This document shows, piece after piece, positions 8,397 through 15,736 of a stretch of 33,825 nt of DNA (position 1 is the first letter of the stretch; every line of letters starts with the position of its first letter). A model generated the notes under the pieces. The model made no database searches and was not told the origin of the DNA. It saw only the letters and a list, made by a program, of their open reading frames with translations. The stretch covers positions 1 to 33,825 of the forward strand of contig CAKSJG010000028.1 of assembly GCA_934463165.1 (NCBI GenBank), given 5' to 3'. This DNA comes from an uncultured Clostridia bacterium. Lineage in GTDB: Bacteria > Bacillota > Clostridia > UMGS1810. Both the position numbers and the translations under genes were made by a program.

Positions 8397-8413
8397 CGGC
8401 TTCATTGTCGGGA
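8397..8413. repeat. 17-bp direct repeat, candidate attachment core, copy 1
   Basis: CGGCTTCATTGTCGGGA is identical to 30994-31010. Similarity continues to the left with mostly synonymous differences in a leftward frame ending PTMKPL(E/D)K, but stops abruptly to the right, as expected at an integration crossover. Each copy lies about 150-170 bases from an integrase stop codon. Confidence 0.5.
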
Positions 8414-8528
8414 ATATATCTGCTAAATTTTCATAATCAGATATAACCCCTCATATCTCTATAAATACTACAATTATGATAAGGGCAATTTATCATAATT
8501 CTACATAACTCTATGCAGATTACAGGAG

Positions 8529-8562
8529 AAATGGTACAGTAAATGGTGTAGTTGGTGTAATA
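8529..8562. repeat. Arm-like repeats at the integrase end of element 1
   Basis: AAATGGTACAGT, AAATGGTGTAGT and TGGTGTAAT follow in tandem. The same series, with a one-base shift and few differences, appears at 30918-30950 in the same orientation. Paired arm sites near both ends are what an integrase N-terminal domain would bind. Confidence 0.45.
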
Positions 8563-8566
8563 GACC

Positions 8567-9811
8567 TTAATTAAATAATTTTAAACTTAAAAGGTCAAAT
8601 TCCCGTTGCTTTAATTCTTTTGTAGCATCTGTATAGACATCCATTGTGGTTGTAAAATCACTGTGTCCCAATACATCCTGAATAACCTTTATATTTACGC
8701 CACTTTCACATAAACGTGTAGAGAATGTATGCCGCAAAGAGTGGCAACTGAACGGTGGCAATAGTAAAGGTTCATCCTCTTCTTTTGACAGAACAACATA
8801 ATTACAGTCTCTTATAATCCTTTTTATTGCCTTATTTAACGTTCCTTGATTCTGCACATTTCCAAACCTATTAACAAATATAAAATCCGTATATCCATCA
8901 ATTTCAACACTGCAAGATATTCCGACTTCGTCCTGATATGATTTTTCTTTTAAAAATGCTTCTTTTACCGATTCAAGCATAGGTATTGTGCGTTCACCCG
9001 CTTTTGTTTTAGGTGTATTTACGGCATAGGAACAACCATTATTATCGCCTTTGTTATAATACACCAAAGTATGATTAACGCTGATAAGATTTTCCTCAAA
9101 ATTGATATCGCACCACCTAAGTCCGACTATTTCACCCACTCTCATTCCTGTGCCAAGCATTACTGCAAAAACCGGATACCAATGATTGTATTTAGCATTG
9201 GATTTCAAAAAATTAATAAATAACTCTTGTTCAGGAACAGTCAAAGCCTTTCGCTTTTCTGCCGAAAAATTATGTGCTTGCTTTAATTCTCTAAGCGTAT
9301 TATCAGTTGGATTCAATCGGATGTAATTATCATCCATAGCCAATGAAAAAACCTGATGTAATATATTATGTATTGTGTCAATTGTTGCAATTTTAAGAAT
9401 TCTTTCATCAGCCAATGTATTATAAAATTTCTTGACATCGGATTTTTTTACCTTTGATAATTTTTGCTTTCCAAAATCATTTCTAACAAAATTATTATAC
9501 ATATATTTATAATTTTGAAATGTATTATCTCTCAGACCACGCTTTAACTCACACCATAAGTCAAACATATCATTTACAGTGGTATGTTGTTTGTCTGTGC
9601 GTATCCCATCAAAATTATCAACAGTAAGTTCAGCTTCTTTACGGCGCAGTTCATCAAGTGTTCCGGCATATATGTAATGCCTCTGACCTCCACGGGTATT
9701 CCAACGATAACAATATATACCGTCCTTACGTTGAATTTCTCCTTTGCGAAGAGTAATTCTGTTTTTGTCCAACCTCCTCTTAGACTTTTTTGTTGCACTT
9801 GTATTTGACAT
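8567..9811 (-). CDS. int: Tyrosine integrase 1 (Tn916 Int family)
   Basis: A 414-aa site-specific recombinase. The N-terminal 60 residues form the arm-binding domain of Tn916-type integrases (RKGEIQRKDGIYCYRW), then a helical core-binding domain, and a catalytic domain with Arg in GTGMRVGEIVGLRW near residue 222, HSLRH near 358, LGH near 383 and the nucleophilic Tyr in TTMDVYTD near 391. All catalytic residues are present. AAAGGAAG stands 8 bases before the ATG. It is the leftmost gene of the element and follows the excisionase on the same strand with a strong terminator hairpin between them. It is clearly homologous to the integrase at 31183-32442 (shared GTGxRVGExxGLRWCDI and long flanking matches), so the two elements are relatives. 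Confidence 0.92.
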   Translation of the reverse strand: MSNTSATKKSKRRLDKNRITLRKGEIQRKDGIYCYRWNTRGGQRHYIYAGTLDELRRKEAELTVDNFDGIRTDKQHTTVNDMFDLWCELKRGLRDNTFQNYKYMYNNFVRNDFGKQKLSKVKKSDVKKFYNTLADERILKIATIDTIHNILHQVFSLAMDDNYIRLNPTDNTLRELKQAHNFSAEKRKALTVPEQELFINFLKSNAKYNHWYPVFAVMLGTGMRVGEIVGLRWCDINFEENLISVNHTLVYYNKGDNNGCSYAVNTPKTKAGERTIPMLESVKEAFLKEKSYQDEVGISCSVEIDGYTDFIFVNRFGNVQNQGTLNKAIKRIIRDCNYVVLSKEEDEPLLLPPFSCHSLRHTFSTRLCESGVNIKVIQDVLGHSDFTTTMDVYTDATKELKQREFDLLSLKLFN

Positions 9812-9837
9812 TTTTTCAACTTCCTTTCTTTTTGCGT

Positions 9838-9909
9838 TAAAAAAATGCCTTAGCGTTTATATGGATAGGATTATATCGCAACTACACCCAAAACGCAAGG
9901 CATTTTTTT
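9838..9909 (-). terminator. Terminator hairpin between excisionase and integrase
   Basis: An A-rich arm with TGCCTT plus GCGTTT (9846-9858) pairs with AAACGC plus AAGGCA (9891-9902), ending in seven T on the rightward strand and in T residues leftward as well. It lies 29 bases downstream of the excisionase stop and would limit read-through into the integrase. Confidence 0.65.
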
Positions 9910-9938
9910 AAAATTTTCAGTACATTCTTAATTTTGCT

Positions 9939-10133
9939 TTATACAGAATATGCCATATCTATGTATTCATCAAACTTTTTTCTTTTTATCAATCTCTTTG
10001 TCCCAACCCAGAGGACAAATGTACAATCTTCACTGTCGGACAACTGACGCAGTTTACTAATACCAATCCCGGTATATGCCGCCGCCTCTTCTAATGTTAA
10101 GTTACTTTTTTCCCAAATAGGTACTTCTTTCAT
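9939..10133 (-). CDS. xis: Excisionase (Tn916 Xis-like small HTH protein)
   Basis: A 64-aa protein with the Xis signature: a short basic start, LTLEEAAAYTGIGISKLRQL as the DNA-binding helix pair, FVLWVGTKRLIKRKKF and a final EYIDMAYSV. Length is normal for the family. AGGAGG is 8 bases before the ATG. It would bend DNA at the element ends and drive integrase toward excision. It is similar in sequence to the five small proteins at 32455-33754, best to those ending YSI. Confidence 0.85.
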   Translation of the reverse strand: MKEVPIWEKSNLTLEEAAAYTGIGISKLRQLSDSEDCTFVLWVGTKRLIKRKKFDEYIDMAYSV

Positions 10134-10220
10134 TTTTTCCGTCCTCCTTTTGCAACAATTTTATTTATTAAACAAATTGCATATTTTTGAAATTTCGGTC
10201 ATTTTCACCTCATAATTTAA

Positions 10221-10252
10221 ATTTGGGCGGTTTTTGAATAGATACCGCCAAA
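10221..10252. repeat. Repeated hairpin, copy A
   Basis: CGGTTTTTGAATAGATACCG lies inside a longer inverted repeat (TTTGG, GCGGT with ACCGCC, AAA). A near-identical copy is at 11413-11436. Each copy sits about 10 bases after a stop codon on the leftward strand. Confidence 0.5.
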
Positions 10253-10262
10253 CTATATAAAA

Positions 10263-10520
10263 TCATTTTGTGTTAAGATTCATTAAAACATCTTTTCCCT
10301 TTGTTGTGAGAGCATATCTTCTAACCTTTCCATTTCTCGGAATGATATATCCTTCATCAATTAATCTGCATATAATACGGGAAACTTTGTTTCTGTTGCA
10401 GCACAAATATTCTGCCATTTCCTGCTGTGAAAGAGAACAATATGTTTCATTTAATGTTGTTCTTCTGTTGCTGTGAATAAGGTTCATAACCTCTAATTTG
10501 TTTCTATTAGTTATTTTCAT
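10263..10520 (-). CDS. Small winged-helix transcriptional regulator
   Basis: An 85-aa MarR-like winged-helix protein. The start at 10520 is preferred because AGGAGG stands 9 bases upstream; the frame is open for eight more codons but with no ribosome site. The helix-turn-helix reads SQQEMAEYLCCNRNKVSRII at about residues 31-50, followed by the wing IPRNGKVRRYALTTKG. Its first 14 bases overlap the end of the ArdC-like gene, so the pair is translationally coupled. Its targets are unknown; regulation of the excisionase/integrase genes downstream is plausible. Confidence 0.75.
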   Translation of the reverse strand: MKITNRNKLEVMNLIHSNRRTTLNETYCSLSQQEMAEYLCCNRNKVSRIICRLIDEGYIIPRNGKVRRYALTTKGKDVLMNLNTK

Positions 10521-11376
10521 TTTCCAAATCCTCCTGTTTATCATTTAATATAAAATCTACTGCTTTTTGTGCTTTACTGCTTGCACTGACAATCAGATGC
10601 ATGTTGCCGTTTAAGGCGTTAATCCAATTCTGTATATATGCCGCAGAATTTTCAAATGCCTCAGGCGTTTCAACCCCGCATAAATTACAGAGTGATGCTG
10701 AACCGATTTCGGCAATAAGTTCTTCTTTTGCATATTTGTTTCGGTCTCTTAAAAAAGCGCCGTCAACCAATCTGTCAAGTCTGTCCTTATGTCCTGTTGA
10801 ATGGGTTATCTCGTGAAATGCCGTACTGTAATAGTCCGATACCGAGGAATACTGCTCCATACAGGGAATTGTTATGCTGTCCTGCTTTGGGTCATAAAAT
10901 GCTTCGTCGGAAACCTTCACATTAAATGCTACGCCTGTTTTTGCTATGTAATTTTGGATAACCGTTTCGGCATCCCGATTAGGTTCAAGAATAACATTTA
11001 TTTCTTCAAGTTCAAGCGGTTTTATGCCTGTGGTCTGGTCTATATGAAAAACCTTGTAATACCGCAGAATCGGTATGCTTTTTGTTCTGTCCGCATTCTC
11101 TTCGTCCGGAACAGTAAGCATATTCCAATAAACAACCATGCTTGACCTCTCACCCTCATTAACAAAACCGCCGAGTTGGGTGATTTGCCTGTATGTCAAC
11201 CATTCGCCCGATTTGCCGAGCAGCATTTGATTAAGCAAGCTGTAAGGCCTTTTTGAATATCTGCTGTATGCGCCGTTCCGTGTGCCTGTCCAGGGTTTTC
11301 TCCACGGAATAACACCGTTTTCCAACTGTTCTATGAATCTTTGGGTTATAAATTCATATATGTTAAATTTACTCAT
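10507..11376 (-). CDS. ArdC-like antirestriction protein with zincin domain
   Basis: A 289-aa protein of the ArdC/DUF1738 type. The N-terminal half matches the single-stranded-DNA-binding part of the family (NGVIPWRKPWTG, RPYSLLNQMLLG, EWLTYRQITQLGG), and the C-terminal half is a zincin metallopeptidase-like domain with HEITH near residue 190 and a downstream EELIAEIGSASLC. GGAGGA 7 bases before the ATG at 11376 fixes the start; the frame runs eight codons further without support. Proteins of this family protect incoming mobile DNA from host restriction. In this element it stands next to three methylases, consistent with a role in establishment after entry. Confidence 0.85.
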   Translation of the reverse strand: MSKFNIYEFITQRFIEQLENGVIPWRKPWTGTRNGAYSRYSKRPYSLLNQMLLGKSGEWLTYRQITQLGGFVNEGERSSMVVYWNMLTVPDEENADRTKSIPILRYYKVFHIDQTTGIKPLELEEINVILEPNRDAETVIQNYIAKTGVAFNVKVSDEAFYDPKQDSITIPCMEQYSSVSDYYSTAFHEITHSTGHKDRLDRLVDGAFLRDRNKYAKEELIAEIGSASLCNLCGVETPEAFENSAAYIQNWINALNGNMHLIVSASSKAQKAVDFILNDKQEDLENENN

Positions 11377-11412
11377 TTTTAGTTCCTCCGTAATTTTCAT
11401 AGTGCTTTATGA

Positions 11413-11436
11413 CGGTTTTGAATAGATACCGCCAAA
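11413..11436. repeat. Repeated hairpin, copy B
   Basis: CGGTTTTGAATAGATACCG followed by CCAAA; matches copy A at 10221-10252 except for one T. CGGT and ACCG arms can pair. It stands between the adenine-type methylase stop and the ArdC-like gene. Confidence 0.5.
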
Positions 11437-11445
11437 TATGCTAAG

Positions 11446-12072
11446 TTAATTTGAATTTCCTGTATCAGATATAACATCTTTATACATACGACTCGGAACA
11501 TAGTGTTTCCCGGAGTTGTTATGAGCAAGATGACAGTACATATTGTCCATAGGCAAGAAATTACAGCAATAATACGCTGTATTAAAACTGGATGTCTTGC
11601 CGTTGAAACTAACTTTTTTATCAGGTGTTAGTTTTTGGATTCGGATGCCCTTTTCACCAAGTTCATAAAAGTAGTTTCCTATCACCTGATACTGTTCACA
11701 AGTGCTGTTCATCAATATAGCAAAGGGTTTTTGCAGACTTATCAGTCTTTTAAAAATATCAAGTTTTATAGAAAACGGTGGGTTTGTGATTATGCAATCA
11801 TAGTGTTCGTCCGGTTCATAAGTAAGAAAGTCTTTTCCTTCCCAAATATGAGAATGAATTACCTTTATGTTATGCTCTTTCAACGTGAGAACAAATTCGC
11901 TTGATTTGGTATCGCAAGGACACCATACCGTACTTCCTTTTGGAATATATTTAATAATCGGTTCTACCAGAATTTTTGGAGTGTATAACTCATCGTTTGA
12001 CGAGTTATACATCCCTTTGAGATTGTTATTCAAGCAAATCACCGCCTTTTGAATCGGCAGAATTTGCTTCAT
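11446..12072 (-). CDS. Adenine-type DNA methylase, small mobile-element form
   Basis: A methylase of about 190-208 aa. It has ELYTPKILVEPIIKYIP near the start, a degenerate cofactor region (STVWCPCDTKSSEFV) and the catalytic motif CIITNPPFSIK at about residues 96-106. NPPF is typical of N6-adenine and some RNA adenine methylases. The start is uncertain: ATG at 12072, a TTG near 12030 with a better ribosome site (AAGGCGGTG), or ATG at 12012 where similarity to the family appears to begin. All but the last overlap the end of the cytosine methyltransferase gene. It probably acts on element DNA; RNA as substrate is not excluded. Confidence 0.7.
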   Translation of the reverse strand: MKQILPIQKAVICLNNNLKGMYNSSNDELYTPKILVEPIIKYIPKGSTVWCPCDTKSSEFVLTLKEHNIKVIHSHIWEGKDFLTYEPDEHYDCIITNPPFSIKLDIFKRLISLQKPFAILMNSTCEQYQVIGNYFYELGEKGIRIQKLTPDKKVSFNGKTSSFNTAYYCCNFLPMDNMYCHLAHNNSGKHYVPSRMYKDVISDTGNSN

Positions 12073-13195
12073 CAATCACTCTGTAAAATGCCTTTTCAAA
12101 TGCCCCTATCCCCGAAAACAAATGCAGAAACTGTATATTTTCAAATAAGTAGGGCATAACATTAAACAATTCTTTAAGGACCCAATACACAACATCAACA
12201 ACAATGCTGTTGCCTGCCTGATGGTATATCGCAGTTTTAGGGCAAACCGCCGATGCTTTTTCATAATCTACATCGTCAAACCCCATAAAGCGATATGCTT
12301 CACAAGGCGATAACCGTTTTATGTAATACTTTTTTCCGTCAGCGGTGTTAATGGTCTGCATAACAATGGTGTTTGGGTTGGACGCTCTCAATGTCGGGGA
12401 ATATTTAATACCTATCTGATTATCATTCCAACCGGATGTACAATTCGGTCTGTAAATGCCTTTTTCAGAATGTATAACGGAGTCAAGTTCTCTTTCGATA
12501 TTCCTTCTTACATAGGGTGAAATAGCTGTATCAACAATAACCGTTTTATCAGTGCCCTCAAACAACTCCGAACAATCATCAAGCATATCATTGATTGTTT
12601 TTACATCTTTCAAAGGTTCTGGAAAACAAAATTTTCTGTTATCCAATTCTTTTTTGACAGCAATCAGAATTATCCTTTCCCGATTTTGCGGAATCCCGTA
12701 ATCTTTGGCATTTAACACCTTAAAATATACGTTATAACCGTATTCCTCTATCTCTGCCACAAACATATCAAACAGAGGTTTGAAGCGTTTGGAAAGCAGA
12801 TTTTTAACATTTTCATATATTGCAAAGTTCGGCATCGTATGGTGCAAAACTTCAAGATAATGCACAAGCAGTGAGGAGCGGGTCTTTTCAATATTATCTG
12901 AATGGCAATGCGGACAGAACTTACGCTGTGTGTAGTGTACTGTCAAAGGGTTATATGTTTCACCACATTCGATACAGCGCCATAAGGCTCCGTTTCTCTG
13001 ACCGGCGTTTGAAAAATCTTGGCAGGGCGAGCCGCCCGAGAGTACATTTATGTAGGGCAATTCCTCCGCTTTAATTTTTGTAATGTCGCGGAAATTTTTA
13101 TCCGATGAAACATTATGTATTACTGAATACGCCTTAGCAGCGTTCTTGTCTATTTCGCAGAAACCTGCAATGTTAAAATTATATGAGTTTTTCAT
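12026..13195 (-). CDS. Circularly permuted DNA cytosine-5 methyltransferase
   Basis: A 389-aa C5 methyltransferase in unusual order. The protein opens at motif II (FNIAGFCEIDKNAAKAYS), continues with GGSPCQDFSNAG (catalytic Cys near residue 60), ENVKNL near 126, QNRERI near 168, a target-recognition stretch, and motifs IX-X (AYRFMGFDD, HQAGNSIVVDVV near 325). Motif I, FLHLFSGIGAFEKAF, which should be at the N-terminus, is instead near residue 361 at the C-terminus. AGGAGGT directly before the ATG at 13195 shows that this is the true start, not a truncation. A four-cysteine zinc ribbon (CIEC, CPHC at about 74-97) is inserted after the PCQ motif. All catalytic motifs remain, so activity is expected. 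Confidence 0.85.
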   Translation of the reverse strand: MKNSYNFNIAGFCEIDKNAAKAYSVIHNVSSDKNFRDITKIKAEELPYINVLSGGSPCQDFSNAGQRNGALWRCIECGETYNPLTVHYTQRKFCPHCHSDNIEKTRSSLLVHYLEVLHHTMPNFAIYENVKNLLSKRFKPLFDMFVAEIEEYGYNVYFKVLNAKDYGIPQNRERIILIAVKKELDNRKFCFPEPLKDVKTINDMLDDCSELFEGTDKTVIVDTAISPYVRRNIERELDSVIHSEKGIYRPNCTSGWNDNQIGIKYSPTLRASNPNTIVMQTINTADGKKYYIKRLSPCEAYRFMGFDDVDYEKASAVCPKTAIYHQAGNSIVVDVVYWVLKELFNVMPYLFENIQFLHLFSGIGAFEKAFYRVIDEANSADSKGGDLLE

Positions 13196-13383
13196 TTCTT
13201 TTTACCTCCTAAGATTTGTTAGAAGGTAAAGCGCTTTACCGTGTACAAGGGGTGATCAAGTCCCTTGCTTCTGTTTTTTATATATATCAAACCAATATTT
13301 GAGGCAGCTAATCTCAAATATGGCAGTTGCGGGGTTAATACTTGCCGTTGCGAGGTTATCCCCAAAACTTCAACGGCAGTCCA
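13196..13383 (-). other. Structured leader of the cytosine methyltransferase gene
   Basis: Between the two methylase genes lie several self-complementary segments: TGCCGTTG/CAACGGCA near 13330-13380, ATATTTGAG/CTCAAATAT (13295-13321), CAAGGG/CCCTTG (13246-13267) and the perfect palindrome GGTAAAGCGCTTTACC (13225-13240). The ribosome site AGGAGGT follows. No clear promoter was found. The palindrome could be a protein operator; the rest may fold as RNA. Confidence 0.4.
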
Positions 13384-14742
13384 TCATGAATATATTTCCT
13401 GCCCGGTATAACGGTCGGGAAGATTAAGTTTTGGTTGCCTTATAGCATCTACGCAATGTATAAGCATGGTATTTGAATCTTCATAAGCAATAAATCTGCG
13501 GTTTTCTGCAATACATTCCTTAACGGTTGTCCCATATCCGCCGGAGCAAAATACCACACCGCCCGGCAACGATGAATTTATCAGCAACCGTCTGAAAAGT
13601 TCCGGCGGTATCTCGTCCCGGCACGGCAGCGACATATCACGGTCATCAACAAAGAATTTACGCTTTGTGTGATATGTTCCGTAGAGTTTCACGCCGCCCT
13701 TTCGGAGAAAGATTATGTATCTTGTACAGTTATGCCGATGAACGGTTATAATGTCGTATTTATATTTTTGTCTTACAAAATACATAAGCACATTCGGAAA
13801 TTGAACCGCATCTGTCATTATGTACAAATTAGGTTTTACCTGCTTTGATATAACCCTTTCAATTAAATCAAAGGGAATATCTTCTCTGTTGCATATATCA
13901 AAGAAAGCAAGGTCAATATCGCCGTTATCAATAGTATTAAACATATTGTTATCGTCAAATATGCTATTCTCTGTCGCAATAATCGGCATATGTGATGAAT
14001 CATATTCCGGATGTTCCGCCAGAGCGATTGCAATTCTTTTATTACCGACCTTATAGTATTTTTCCATCAATTCAAAACCGATGTATTTTCGTCCCGTTTC
14101 TATGCACGCTACTGCGGTAGATGCAGAACCGGAGAACATATCAAGAACAATATCATTTTCTTTTGATGCAGACTGTATCAGCGATGATAATATGTCTATC
14201 GGTTTCTTTGTGGGATGATATAAAGGATCGTTCTTACTACTGCGCACCTTTTTTGTTATAAAGTGGTCTGTGATAAGTGTGTATCGTTCGTCTGTATTGC
14301 TCTCATATGCATAAATGATATATTCCGTATCACTGAGATATTTGCCGTTGCAAAGCGGCGGCACATCTGTTTTAGACCATGTTAAAAGCTGTATGTTTGC
14401 ACCAAGTGCAGAAAAATATTCAATATACATTGGTATTTGTTCACGGGAGCAGAAGAAAAAAGCATTTATTCTTTTCATTACTCGGACGCACTCGTCAAGT
14501 ATTCTTAAATCAAAACCGTTGGTCATATATTCGATTTCTTTAAGATACTTGGAATCTTTAACAATGCCGGTACCCTTGCCTTTCTTTGTATCAAAAAAGT
14601 ACGGTGGATCTGTAAGAATCAAATCAACTGAATTATCAGGCATCCTGCGAAGACCTTCAAGACAGTCCATATTGTAAATTCGGTTCGTCATAATGACTTC
14701 ATTCACCAACCGATATTCGTCCATAATATTTAATTTTTTCAT
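13384..14742 (-). CDS. DNA methyltransferase fused to a degenerate second copy
   Basis: A 452-aa protein of two methylase halves. The first half is a complete beta-type enzyme: SVDLILTDPPYFF with DPPY near residue 45 and VLDMFSGSASTAVACIETG near 202. The second half repeats the layout with the catalytic motif lost: DIDLAFFDICN stands where DPPY should be, and VVFCSGGYGTTVKECIAENR near 400 corresponds to the cofactor loop. The start at 14742 has AAAGGA 10 bases upstream; longer frames lack one. It likely methylates adenine in element or host DNA, the second half acting as a structural or target-recognition partner. An alternative is an intramolecular pseudo-dimer produced by tandem duplication. 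Confidence 0.8.
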   Translation of the reverse strand: MKKLNIMDEYRLVNEVIMTNRIYNMDCLEGLRRMPDNSVDLILTDPPYFFDTKKGKGTGIVKDSKYLKEIEYMTNGFDLRILDECVRVMKRINAFFFCSREQIPMYIEYFSALGANIQLLTWSKTDVPPLCNGKYLSDTEYIIYAYESNTDERYTLITDHFITKKVRSSKNDPLYHPTKKPIDILSSLIQSASKENDIVLDMFSGSASTAVACIETGRKYIGFELMEKYYKVGNKRIAIALAEHPEYDSSHMPIIATENSIFDDNNMFNTIDNGDIDLAFFDICNREDIPFDLIERVISKQVKPNLYIMTDAVQFPNVLMYFVRQKYKYDIITVHRHNCTRYIIFLRKGGVKLYGTYHTKRKFFVDDRDMSLPCRDEIPPELFRRLLINSSLPGGVVFCSGGYGTTVKECIAENRRFIAYEDSNTMLIHCVDAIRQPKLNLPDRYTGQEIYS

Positions 14743-15121
14743 ATATATCAGTCCTTTCGTAGTAATTTTTAAGGTTTCACAAAACAAAGACTGCGGTTTT
14801 ACCGTACCGCACATAGGAATAAAACCTCTCCGTGGTTCTCACCGAGCTGCCCCCATTATGTGAGTTGTGGCTGGACAGAAGTATCATTATGTGCCGCATA
14901 GTGTCATCGCTTGCAGATTGGCACCTGCTTAACCGTCAAATATTTATCGCTCCGCTGCCGGAAGTATCCGACAGCATCATGGCGTATTTGCGGTTCTGCT
15001 CGCTATGCGGTTAAAGTGTCTTTGCATTTTTATTCAGTTTTCAAAGAACAATCGATGAATACTCAAATTGCTGTTTCATCGGTGTAAGTTATTTGCCTTA
15101 CACTTATATACCGAACACTAA
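14743..15121 (-). other. Gene-free leader with overlapping micro-frames and hairpins
   Basis: On the leftward strand this stretch has hairpins GTGTAAG/CTTACAC (15082-15103), CGATGAA/TTCATCG and GGTTTTA/TAAAACC, and a chain of short frames whose stop and start codons overlap: one starting MQRHFNRIAS, one starting MMLSDTSGSG, a six-codon frame MTLCGT, and one of 36 codons at 14777-14887 starting MILLSSHNSHNGG. Ribosome sites are weak. It may be a translational leader for the methyltransferase downstream or a conserved non-coding RNA; no known family is recognised. Confidence 0.4.
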
Positions 15122-15664
15122 TCAGCGTTTTGCCGAAACTTTTTTATTTTTTTTGCGTTTAAATTTGACATTGAATTCCTTTTCGATGATTCCCTTAACT
15201 TTCGCTATACGAGATTCTAATGTAGATCTTTTCATTCCGAGTATCTCTGCTATTTGAGCGTGGGTATAACCGGCTAATATGTATTCACCGACTTTAATGA
15301 TTTCAGGCATCAGCTCGCATGCACGCTTAAAGATCGCTTTGTCTTCTTCTCTTTCAGCAAAGTCCTCATCAAAGGCTTCGTATCTGTGTTTTATCTGCTG
15401 ATACAGAAATTCTTCTCCGTATGACTCGTCTTCGTCTGAACCTATGCCATCCAAAGATACATTTGTGTTGATTCTGAACGGACAGGTAAGACAGTCCGTT
15501 GTGCAGGCGTACCACTTTGACCTCGGGCAGTAGCATTCTCCGTGTCTGCGTTGTTTAATGCGCATATTATCCTGCATATTTTGGTATGCCTTCTTAACCT
15601 CAATGCTGACCTCAACTCTTTCACCGCCGATAACCAAATAATTTTTTTCATTTAATGTGTTCAT
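15122..15664 (-). CDS. Sigma-70 region 4-like HTH protein with cysteine cluster
   Basis: A 180-aa protein. A ribosome site AAGGAA 7 bases before the ATG at 15664 sets the start, although the frame remains open upstream. A cysteine cluster (CYCPRSKWYACTTDCLTCPF, five Cys at about residues 45-63) is followed by an acidic stretch and a sigma-region-4-type helix-turn-helix at about 131-160 (GYTHAQIAEILGMKRSTLES). The C-terminus is lysine/arginine rich. Such small sigma-like proteins occur in Clostridia conjugative and mobilizable elements, where they are thought to switch on element genes. Its message begins with an attenuator-like hairpin. It could be an activator rather than a true sigma factor, since region 2 is missing. 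Confidence 0.65.
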   Translation of the reverse strand: MNTLNEKNYLVIGGERVEVSIEVKKAYQNMQDNMRIKQRRHGECYCPRSKWYACTTDCLTCPFRINTNVSLDGIGSDEDESYGEEFLYQQIKHRYEAFDEDFAEREEDKAIFKRACELMPEIIKVGEYILAGYTHAQIAEILGMKRSTLESRIAKVKGIIEKEFNVKFKRKKNKKVSAKR

Positions 15665-15695
15665 AATGTTTCCTTTCCGGCGTACTACCTTGGGG

Positions 15696-15736
15696 AAACA
15701 AAAAGTCGGTGCATCTGATGACACACCGACCGACTT
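15696..15736 (-). terminator. Attenuator in the leader of the sigma-like gene
   Basis: Read leftward, AAGTCGGT (15736-15729) pairs with ACCGACTT (15710-15703) and is followed by TTTTTGTTT. The loop contains CATCAGAT, which is complementary to ATCTGATG some 52 bases upstream (15779-15772 leftward). Alternative pairing could prevent the terminator. Confidence 0.6.

Larger units (their letters stand above)
8201..8566. other. Gene-free junction between R-M operon and integrase
   Basis: It holds the leftward terminator (8230-8275), tandem GGTCGTAAA-type repeats (8323-8343), a 17-base block identical to one at 30994-31010 (8397-8413), and tandem TGGTGTAGT-type repeats (8529-8562) before the integrase stop. 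This is likely an attachment-site region. No ordinary gene is visible. Confidence 0.5.

Noticed and set aside
8414..8475. Leftward frame upstream of the 17-bp block, as a gene of its own
   Set aside because: Only about 21 codons follow the preceding stop and no start or ribosome site is present; meaningful only as a gene remnant or attachment block.
14832..15014. A 60-codon rightward frame in the leader of the fused methyltransferase
   Set aside because: No ribosome site, no family resemblance, and the leftward strand carries the leader of a real gene.
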